In this document: piece by piece, positions 9,063 through 16,900 of the stretch | How positions within the stretch are numbered: position 1 is the first letter of the stretch | Layout: each line of letters opens with the position of its first letter | From: Bacteroidota bacterium | GTDB lineage: Bacteria > Bacteroidota > Bacteroidia > Bacteroidales > SZUA-534 | Direction of reading: 5' to 3' | Length of the DNA stretch: 50,171 nucleotides | Assembly: GCA_003250355.1 (NCBI GenBank) | Contig: QKGS01000088.1 | Span: forward strand, 1 to 50,171 | Made by a program: the position numbers and the translations under genes | Notes under the pieces: model-generated | What the model saw: only the letters and a program-made list of their open reading frames with translations | Database searches by the model: none | What the model was told of the DNA's origin: nothing

Positions 9063-9464
9063 ATGATACCATTAATAATAGATTCTACAGTGTCTACTCC
9101 GAAAATAATATTTGACTTAAAGAATAATATTTTCGAAATGAGTGGTTGTTCACGTCCCGAAGATGTAAGGGATTTTTATAATCCTGTGTTGAAGTGGATA
9201 ACCGATTTAAACAGTGGAATTACTGAGGGGGTTAAAAAGAAATTTGCACAAGACCCTTTGGTTTTTTTATTCAGATTCGATTATTTTAATTCGTCGTCGG
9301 CCAAATTTATTCTCGATATTTTAATGATTCTTAATGAAATACATAAGAAAGATTTGAATATGATTGTAAAATGGCAATATGCCGAGAGCGATGAAGATAT
9401 GAGAGAAGTAGGCGAAGAACTTGAAGATGTTATTGACTTTATGTTTACTTTTGAGGAAATATAA
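9063..9464 (+). CDS. siaC: SiaC family regulatory phosphoprotein (DUF1987)
   Basis: A 133-residue protein whose N-terminus (STVSTPKIIFDLKNNIFEMS) followed by GCSRPEDVRDFYNPVLKWI is characteristic of DUF1987. The conserved phosphoacceptor region is FRFDYFNSSSAKFILDIL; Ser77-79 fall where P. aeruginosa SiaC carries its phosphorylated Thr (position recalled, not checked). In Pseudomonas unphosphorylated SiaC binds and activates the diguanylate cyclase SiaD. The target here must be something else or encoded elsewhere. It is directly coupled to siaB (2-bp gap). An ECF sigma factor gene starts 70 bp downstream on the same strand. Confidence 0.9.
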   Translation: MIPLIIDSTVSTPKIIFDLKNNIFEMSGCSRPEDVRDFYNPVLKWITDLNSGITEGVKKKFAQDPLVFLFRFDYFNSSSAKFILDILMILNEIHKKDLNMIVKWQYAESDEDMREVGEELEDVIDFMFTFEEI

Positions 9465-9534
9465 AATTACACCTTTCATTTGTAACCATTCGGTAAAGCC
9501 CCCGACATATTATTTGTAATAATTTAAGTTAATT

Positions 9535-10035
9535 GTGAATCGGGAAGAGGCTATCAAGCTTATAGAAAATCACCAAGCACTCATACGTAAGGTTTGTTCA
9601 ATGTATGCGCAAAGTACTGAAGAAGCCGACGATATGTTTCAGGAAGTGTGTATACAGGCATGGCGTTCGTGCGAACAGTTTAAGGGCGATTCTAAGTTTT
9701 CTACATGGCTATACCGAATTGCTATTAACACTTCTATTTCGTGGATTAGAAAAGAGAAAAAACATCAAGTTGTTGGAGTCGATAATGAGTGTTTTTATGG
9801 TATATGCGATGAAAACTCTTTCTATGAAAATGAAGAGAAACAAGAGCAGATATCTTTATTACATAAGGCGATTAATAAGTTGAATGGAATTGACAGGTCG
9901 CTTATATTGTTGTATCTGGAAGATGTTGCGTATGTTGAGATATCGGAAATACTGGGACTTTCGGTTAGCAATGTTAAGGTAAAAATGAATCGGCTTAAAA
10001 AGAAGTTGAAACAATTGATGGAAGAAAATGGATGA
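9535..10035 (+). CDS. ECF-type RNA polymerase sigma factor
   Basis: The 166-residue protein has sigma region 2 (about residues 20-80: EEADDMFQEVCIQAWRSC, FKGDSKFSTWLYRIAINTSI) and region 4 with its helix-turn-helix (about 105-160: INKLNGIDRSLILLYLEDVA, EISEILGLSVSNVKVKMNRL). No region 3 or C-terminal extension is present, as expected for the ECF class. The start appears to be GTG at 9535 (MNREEAIKL); the next in-frame ATG (9601) would cut into region 2. The stop overlaps the next gene by 8 bp, so the two are translationally coupled. It lies 70 bp after siaC with no terminator between, so siaB, siaC, sigma and the membrane protein may form one transcript. Confidence 0.93.
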   Translation: MNREEAIKLIENHQALIRKVCSMYAQSTEEADDMFQEVCIQAWRSCEQFKGDSKFSTWLYRIAINTSISWIRKEKKHQVVGVDNECFYGICDENSFYENEEKQEQISLLHKAINKLNGIDRSLILLYLEDVAYVEISEILGLSVSNVKVKMNRLKKKLKQLMEENG

Positions 10036-10642
10036 ACTTGATAAATTGAAAAATATTTGGGATAGTATTTCAAATTCAGTTATTGATAAAAATTTATCGA
10101 CCAATGAGTTGAGAAGAATTGTAGAGAGAAAATCGAAAAGTGAAATACTGAAAGTTAAAAGAAAATTTATCGCAGAGTGGGTTCTGTCTATAATATTGTC
10201 ATTATTGTTGGTAGGTTATGTTTATGTTTTTGAATCGTCAATGACATTGTATTCTATTGGTTTGGTTTTTATACTATTTGCAGTAAGTTTAATTCCGTTT
10301 ATTAAAATAATAGAACAAAAATCAATTTCTCACATTGAAATAAAGGAGTATCTGAAATTATTTATCGAAAGGTATGAGCAGTTGGTTGAAAATATTGTAA
10401 GGTTGCATACTTTTCTAATTCCTTTTGGGATATTAGGTGGTTATATGTTAGGTTATGCAACCGTAGTAAGTAATATTTCCGGTTTTGAACTTACGGTGAA
10501 AGATTGCGGTTTATGCTTGATAATAATCGTACCAATTACAGTAATAGCCTATTTATTATCGAAGCGTTACTCTTACTGGGTTTATGGTAAAAATATAAAA
10601 CGTTTAAAAGAGTGTTTGGCGGAGCTTGAAAAAGAGGAATAA
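10028..10642 (+). CDS. Four-helix membrane protein coupled to ECF sigma factor (candidate anti-sigma)
   Basis: A 204-residue protein with a charged N-terminal cytoplasmic region (about residues 1-45, including IVERKSKSEILKVKRKF), two hydrophobic helices (about 47-95), a short charged stretch (KSISHIEIKEYLKLFIERYE), and two more helices (about 125-180). Its ATG overlaps the sigma gene (ATGGATGA), the usual arrangement of sigma/anti-sigma pairs. No zinc-binding anti-sigma motif (HxxxCxxC) or FecR-like domain is visible, so an anti-sigma role rests on position and topology only. Many Bacteroidota ECF genes are followed by comparable small membrane proteins of unknown function. Confidence 0.75.
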   Translation: MDELDKLKNIWDSISNSVIDKNLSTNELRRIVERKSKSEILKVKRKFIAEWVLSIILSLLLVGYVYVFESSMTLYSIGLVFILFAVSLIPFIKIIEQKSISHIEIKEYLKLFIERYEQLVENIVRLHTFLIPFGILGGYMLGYATVVSNISGFELTVKDCGLCLIIIVPITVIAYLLSKRYSYWVYGKNIKRLKECLAELEKEE

Positions 10643-10645
10643 TAG

Positions 10646-11191
10646 CTAGAACTCATCGGCCAGTTTAATTATTTTTGAAATAGATATTAGCTGAGTACTT
10701 ACCTGTAAGCCGGTTTTTTCAACATTCTCAGGACATAATTCTATTCGGTATTTATCGCTTTTGCTTGTAAAGTTTATTAAGCCTCCCACTTCACAAAATC
10801 CGTTTATTTCATCGCCAATAGTTATTATAGCCTTATTGTTGAGTTGTTTAATAAATTGTTGAGCATCGAATTTTGTAATTCCGAGAATGTAAATTATATC
10901 GCACTTTTTACCCTGTTCAACGGTTTTAACATCAGATAGAATACATTCTTTGCCGTTGAATTTTCGGTTCGAATACATTTTTACGGGCAGGTCGCCAAGG
11001 TCGTAGTCGCCGTAAAAGCCAACCACAAATTTTTCATTATTAGGGGTTTGGTTTTCGGGCCAGTTAAAGTGTCGAACTATTGAATATATATATGCAAGTT
11101 TAACCTCATACTCACTAAAGTTCTGACAGTTAAGGCTGCCCGAAAATAAAAGTGAAAATGATGCTATTGTTAGTATTATTCTATTCAACAT
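10646..11191 (-). CDS. YfiR family (DUF4154) periplasmic protein
   Basis: A 181-residue protein with a cleavable signal peptide (IILTIASFSLLFSGSLNCQ) followed by the DUF4154 start YEVKLAYIYSIVRHFNWPEN. The central IIYILGITKFDAQQFIKQL and the glycine-rich GDEINGFCEVGGLINF stretches also fit the family. In Pseudomonas YfiR is a periplasmic repressor of the diguanylate cyclase YfiN and is captured by the OmpA-like lipoprotein YfiB. Here its start overlaps the stop of an OmpA-domain gene by 11 bp, so the YfiB-YfiR kind of pairing is preserved, but no cyclase is present. Its 3' end is only 3 bp from the end of the converging sigma/membrane-protein operon. Confidence 0.85.
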   Translation of the reverse strand: MLNRIILTIASFSLLFSGSLNCQNFSEYEVKLAYIYSIVRHFNWPENQTPNNEKFVVGFYGDYDLGDLPVKMYSNRKFNGKECILSDVKTVEQGKKCDIIYILGITKFDAQQFIKQLNNKAIITIGDEINGFCEVGGLINFTSKSDKYRIELCPENVEKTGLQVSTQLISISKIIKLADEF

Positions 11192-13691
11192 AAGTATTAT
11201 CGGTTTTGAGCTTAAATATTTCTATGTCAATTCTACGATCAGTGCTTGAGGCAACTTCTTCGGTCGATTTTGCTTCGCCATGGTTGTATTTTATACCTCT
11301 GTTAGTATCTACGGAATATACTTCAAGTTGTTCCAAAAACCAAATAATTCTTTTTTTCGACAGGTCGTAGTTGTAGTCGGCATTTCCGGTTACATCAGAG
11401 TATCCCGATACTATAAAGCCAAGTGTTTCATTGTTTACAAGCAATCGGGCAATATCGGTTATGTGGTTTTGAATAGAGTCGTGTCCGGTGTGTGAATTTA
11501 CATTAAAGTATACGGTGTAGCTTAATACAGTAACTCTATCTTCGGGCTTCGATTTGCGAATATCTTCTTTGGTAATCTTAACTTTTTCTTTCACTTCAGT
11601 TTTTTGTACAACCTTTTTATTTATACCCATCAGGTCGTTTTTAATTATTTTTTCGTCAGTCGATTCGGCAAATGTAAATATTTCAGGAGCGGTATAAATA
11701 GTATCGTTGCCAACAATTACTTGTTTTTTGTTGTTGTTATCTTCTTTCTCGGAATAAATAAATACTTGTTCAAATTTATCGGGAACAATCGTGTTTTCCT
11801 GTATTTTATTAAGTTTGGTAGTGTCGCCAAGGTCAAAAGCTTCTTCAACTAAAGACATAAGGTTGTTGTATTTCGAAGCTTCTTCTTCTTGTGTTAATGT
11901 TTCGTCGGTCGATTTTATTACGTTGTCATCTATTCCCCGTTTTTCAAGAACTTCGGAGTCAACAGAGTCGGTGTGGCTTATTATTAAGTCAATAAGTTCG
12001 AATAATTCGTCGTAGTTTTTTTCATTAACAGCTCCTGCTTCTTCTGCTATTTCCTCTTTTTTTATAGGTTCAGTATCGTCGAAGGAGTTACTTATAAGCA
12101 GTTGTTCGCCTACTTGCTTACCCATACTTACTACTGGTTTTAATCTGATTGACTGAAATAGCTCATAGAAATCTTGTTGATTTGGTATTTGTAATTGTAT
12201 GTTTTGAGGCATGAAGTTTTCCGATTCTATAATCATAGTATAATCGGTTCCCGGAGGTAATATGAGTAAGTATCGCCCTGTTTTAGGGTTTGGATTATAA
12301 ACATATTTCATTTTATTGTTGGTGCGTCCATGTATAATGCGAATTTTGGCAGCAACAGGTACAGGAGGATCGCCTGCTTTAATAGTCCCTTTTATTATAG
12401 TAAGCGGAATGTTCAGATTCATTTCTACCCGATATATATCGTGGTTTCCATAGCGGTTGCCAAATGCCGATGAGAAATAAGCATATTTTCCGCTACCCGA
12501 TAGTGTAAAAAACATATCATCGCTAGGTGTGTTAATTGGAAATCCCATATTCTCGGCCGGGAAAATTCTTTCAGGAGTAAGTAGTGAATTAAAAATATCG
12601 TATCCGCCAATTGCATTGTGTCCTTTTGAGCTAAAATAAAATATTCTGCCGCCCGGATGTATAAACGGTGCATCTTCATCGGATGGGGTGTTTATTTCTG
12701 CTCCCATATTTTGAGGCTCACCCCAAGTGTTTTCATCGATACGTTCACTTTTGTAAATATCTTTGCCTCCCAAGCCCCCTGAACGGTCGCTTGAAAAATA
12801 TATGGTATTTCCATCGGGCGAAAGTGTTACTTTACCTTCGTAGTAAGGCGAATTTATTGGTTTGGGCAGAGGTTCGAAGTTTAGTGTTCCATCATTTAAA
12901 TAGCGTGCAACGTAAATATCCTGATTGCCATAGTTGTCGGCATTAATGTACACATATTCACCATCGGGCGATAAGCCGGCAATAGATACCCCCTTACTTA
13001 TGTCAACTCCTGTTATTTCAAGTTTTCGTGGTGTACTCCATTCGCCTTGAACTTTATGCGATGTGTATAAATGACTTACAGTGTCGGGCAATTTGGTTGA
13101 CTGCAATTCCTCGTCGGTGTAGAATTTTTTTGCGGCAAAGAACAATATACTGTCATCGGCCGAGATGAAAGGGGCAAATTCTGAATTTTCAGAATTTATA
13201 ATATTTCCTCCATTTTCAATTGATACATCTAAGGTGTCGGCAATAAGTATTTTGGCATTGATACAGGTTTGAATCATGCGCTTTGCATGGTCAAGGTACA
13301 TACCGAATTTTTCTTCTGTTACTGTGTATTTTTCATAATGCGATATTGCTTTATCGAATTGATATGTAAGGTGATATATGTCGCCTAAATCCTTATGGAC
13401 TATTGCAGGTATATAATTCTCCCCTTTTTCTACTGCTTTAACAAGGTATGGAATGGCCTTATCTTTCTGGTAGCGAGTATTTAGGTAGCAGGCTCCTAAA
13501 TAATAGTTTATTTCAAAGTGGTCGGGATACCGTTTTACCAAATCTTCAAGTATAACCCTTGAGTTAAAAAAATCTTCACTATTGAAGAAATCTGTTGCTT
13601 TGTTGTAGGCACTTTTGTCGTTTTTAGCAAGTTTCTGTGAAAATGCCAGTGTTGAAAACATAAAAAGTGCAATGAATATAATATGCCTCAT
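11181..13691 (-). CDS. OmpA family protein with TPR and PD40 beta-propeller
   Basis: About 836 residues from the ATG at 13691; an in-frame TTG 18 bp upstream would spoil the signal peptide. Order of parts: signal peptide (MRHIIFIALFMFSTLAFSQ), TPR region (about 20-115), PD40/WD40-like propeller (about 155-400; repeats such as LSPDGNTIYFSSDRSGGLGG and GGRIFYFSSKGHNAIGGYDI), a carboxypeptidase-regulatory-like domain (about 425-500), a long acidic linker (about 510-680), and a C-terminal OmpA domain with GYSDVTGNADYNYDLSKKRI containing the Asp and Arg that bind peptidoglycan. This architecture is common in Bacteroidota outer-membrane proteins, several of them T9SS-linked (PorE-like). The stop overlaps yfiR. 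Confidence 0.9.
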   Translation of the reverse strand: MRHIIFIALFMFSTLAFSQKLAKNDKSAYNKATDFFNSEDFFNSRVILEDLVKRYPDHFEINYYLGACYLNTRYQKDKAIPYLVKAVEKGENYIPAIVHKDLGDIYHLTYQFDKAISHYEKYTVTEEKFGMYLDHAKRMIQTCINAKILIADTLDVSIENGGNIINSENSEFAPFISADDSILFFAAKKFYTDEELQSTKLPDTVSHLYTSHKVQGEWSTPRKLEITGVDISKGVSIAGLSPDGEYVYINADNYGNQDIYVARYLNDGTLNFEPLPKPINSPYYEGKVTLSPDGNTIYFSSDRSGGLGGKDIYKSERIDENTWGEPQNMGAEINTPSDEDAPFIHPGGRIFYFSSKGHNAIGGYDIFNSLLTPERIFPAENMGFPINTPSDDMFFTLSGSGKYAYFSSAFGNRYGNHDIYRVEMNLNIPLTIIKGTIKAGDPPVPVAAKIRIIHGRTNNKMKYVYNPNPKTGRYLLILPPGTDYTMIIESENFMPQNIQLQIPNQQDFYELFQSIRLKPVVSMGKQVGEQLLISNSFDDTEPIKKEEIAEEAGAVNEKNYDELFELIDLIISHTDSVDSEVLEKRGIDDNVIKSTDETLTQEEEASKYNNLMSLVEEAFDLGDTTKLNKIQENTIVPDKFEQVFIYSEKEDNNNKKQVIVGNDTIYTAPEIFTFAESTDEKIIKNDLMGINKKVVQKTEVKEKVKITKEDIRKSKPEDRVTVLSYTVYFNVNSHTGHDSIQNHITDIARLLVNNETLGFIVSGYSDVTGNADYNYDLSKKRIIWFLEQLEVYSVDTNRGIKYNHGEAKSTEEVASSTDRRIDIEIFKLKTDNTYVE

Positions 13692-13706
13692 TGATAATAT
13701 TTTACA

Positions 13707-13714
13707 CAAAAATA
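13707..13714 (-). promoter_or_regulatory. Candidate -7 box for the OmpA/yfiR operon
   Basis: On the minus strand this reads TATTTTTG, a full TAnnTTTG match, but only about 15 bp before the ATG at 13691, which would leave a very short leader. No clear -33 TTG is seen at 19 bp. Confidence 0.3.
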
Positions 13715-13905
13715 ATTAAAAACACCCGATATTTCACTGTTACGAACTATATAAAAATGAGTTAATGTGATTTGACGAATGGATATTATTTGTATGTAAA
13801 CTATCGAATTGTATGTATGAATTTTTTAATTGCTTAGTGAGCTTTACATAAAACTATTGTTATTTCAAACTTATTAACATTGGTTTTAGGGCTAATTTAA
13901 ACGGC

Positions 13906-13913
13906 TATCTTTG
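13906..13913 (+). promoter_or_regulatory. Candidate -7 box for dnaE
   Basis: TATCTTTG matches TAnnTTTG, 74 bp before the dnaE ATG. A TTGG lies at 13880-13883 with a 22-bp spacer, longer than the ideal. The rest of the divergent gap 13692-13987 shows no gene. Confidence 0.45.
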
Positions 13914-13987
13914 TGTTTGTTTTGTAATATAATAGCAGTTGCAAGTGTTTGACAATAAGCTTGTAGTGTTTTTTAAAAGTTGATAAT

Positions 13988-16900
13988 ATGTTTTTAGTTT
14001 TCGATACAGAAACAACCGGATTACCAAAAAGCTGGAAAGCCCCCATTACCGATACCGATAACTGGCCACGCATGGTTCAGCTTGCATGGCAATGTCACGA
14101 CATTGACGGTAAGTTTTTATATGCTAAGAACCATGTTATTTACCCGGAAGGGTACGAAATACCCGACGAAGTGGTGTCTGTTCATGGTATTTCTACCGAA
14201 ATAGCAAGGGAGCTGGGAGTGCCATTGAAGGAGGCCTTAACCGATTTTGTTGCCGATGTAAATAAAGCAAAACATATTATAGGGCATAATGTCGAATTTG
14301 ATATAAATATAGTTGGGTGCGAGCTGGTAAGATGTGAAATGCCGGAGATAATGTCGGGTTCGCCCCAGTTATGTACAAAAATAGAGAGCACAGAGTTTTG
14401 CGCCATTATGAAGAAGGGGAAGGCAAAGTGGCCAACCCTGACAGAGCTGCACATGAAGTTGTTTGGAGTGCCATTTGCAGAAGCACACAATGCTGCTGCC
14501 GATGTTGAGGCTACAACACGTTGCTTTTTGGAATTGGTTCGTGTAGGTGGTATTAGTAGTGCCCGATTGAAAATGACCGACAGTGAGTTGACTGAATTTC
14601 GCAGAGTGAATCCAAGTGCAATTGAGCCGGTAGGAGTTGAATATGAATCATTTAAGAAAGATGTATTTGCAGAATTAAATTTCGATGAAGAACCTGCTGA
14701 TACTACTGCTTATGTTATAAAACCCGGAGAAAAGGTTCCGTTTGTTCATTTGCACGTACATACTCAATATTCAATTCTCGATGGTGCAGCTAAAACTGCC
14801 GAGCTTGCTAAAAAAGCCAAGGAAGATGGTATGCCGGCAATTGCTATAACCGATCATGGAGGTATGTTTGGTGTAAAGGAGTTTCATGTGGCGTGTTCAA
14901 AAAACGGAATAAAACCAATTATTGGAGTTGAAGCTTATGTTGCAAGGCGTGGCCATATGAGTAAGGAAGACCAAAAACTCGATGGTTCGGGCGAACATCT
15001 TATAATACTTGCCAAAAACAAAGCCGGCTACAAGAACTTACTTAAACTTACTTCAATAGCACACACCGATGGTATGTACTATAAGCCGAGGATAGATAAA
15101 GAGTTGCTTGAAAAATACAGCAATGGTTTAATTATTAGTTCAGCTTGTTTGGGAGGCGAGGTTTCGCAGCACATAATGAACGGAAACCTCAATAAAGCTG
15201 AGGAAACAATACTTTGGTATAAAAAAGTTTTTGGCGACGATTATTATCTGGAATTAACCCGACACCCCAATGAAGACCCGCTTTTAAGAGTTGAGACATG
15301 GGAAAATCAGCAACTTGTTAATAAGGTTATGATTCAGCTTGGAAAAAAGCTCGGAGTTAAAGTAATAGCAACTAACGATGTTCACTTTATAGAGCCCGAA
15401 GATGCTGAGGCTCACGACTTGCTTGTATGTTTAAGTACCGGACGCGATTTTGATGACCCTACACGAATGCGCTATTCCAAGCAGGAATGGATGAAAACAA
15501 CTGCCGAAATGAATGCATTGTTTGCTGATATTCCTGAGGCTCTGGTAAATACTATTGAAATAGCCGATAAGGTTGAGTATTTTGAACTCAATTCGGCTCC
15601 TATTATGCCACCGTTTGCTATTCCTCCCGACTTTGGAACGTTCGATTTATATAAAGATAAATATTCGGAAACAGATATTATTGAAGAGTTTACTGAAAAG
15701 GTAGTTGAGCGTTTGGGAGGATATGAAAAAGCACTGCAAATAAAACTCGAAGCCGATTATTTGAAACATTTAACATATATAGGTGCTCATAAACATTATG
15801 GTGAAGAGCTGGAAGAAAAAGTTACAGAGCGGTTGGAATTTGAGCTTAATACCATAAAAACCATGGGATTTCCCGGATACTTCCTTATTACTCAGGATTT
15901 TATAAATGCCGGTAAAAAAATGGGAGTGTTGGTAGGGCCGGGGCGTGGTTCGGCCGCAGGTTCGGCCGTAGCATACTGTGTTGGAATAACCAATATTGAC
16001 CCTATTAAATACGATCTGCTGTTTGAACGTTTTCTTAACCCCGACCGTATATCAATGCCCGATGTTGATATTGACTTCGACGATGATGGTCGTCAGCTTG
16101 TTCTCGATTGGGTAACAGCAAAGTACGGGAAAGATAAGGTTGCCCATATTTGTACCTTTGGCAGTATGGCTACTAAATCGAGTATAAAAGATGTAGCAAG
16201 GGTTTTGAACCTGCCGCTCGATGAAGCAAACCGATTGGCAAAAATGGTTCCCGAAGCTCCTAAAATGAATTTTAAAAAGGCATACAAGGAAAATCCCGAA
16301 TTGCTGAGGGAGAAAGAGGAATCGAACGACCCTTTATTAATACGAACACTTACCAATGCCGAAAAACTTGAGGGTTCGGTTCGTCAAACAGGAGTTCATG
16401 CCTGTGGTATTCTTATAAGTCGCGACCCGCTCGATGAACATATTCCGGTTATGCCTACCAAAGGCGAAGACCTATTAACAACCCAGTACGATGGTCGATT
16501 TGTTGAGGATATAGGTCTGTTAAAAATGGACTTTCTGGGTTTAAAAACCCTTTCTATTATTAAAGAGTGTATGGAAAATATTAAACTGTCGAAAGGCGAT
16601 GTGTTTGATATTAATGCCATATCGCTCGAAGATGAACAGGCTTATCAGCTTTTTAGTAATGGTGAAACTACTGCAATATTCCAGTTTGAAAGTCCGGGTA
16701 TGAAAAAGCACCTTCAAAACCTAAAGCCCGACCGTTTTGAAGACCTTGTTGCAATGAATGCCCTTTATCGTCCGGGGCCAATGGAGTACATACCTTCATT
16801 TATCCGCCGTAAGCATGGAATAGAAAAGGTAGAGTACGACCATCCTATGATGGAGCCCTTTTTGAAAGATACATATGGTATTACTGTGTATCAAGAGCAG

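Noticed and set aside
9479-9516. Promoter before the ECF sigma gene (TTTG and TATTATTTG)
   Set aside because: The -7-like box has three instead of two bases before TTTG, and the spacer is about 26-30 bp, too far from the consensus.
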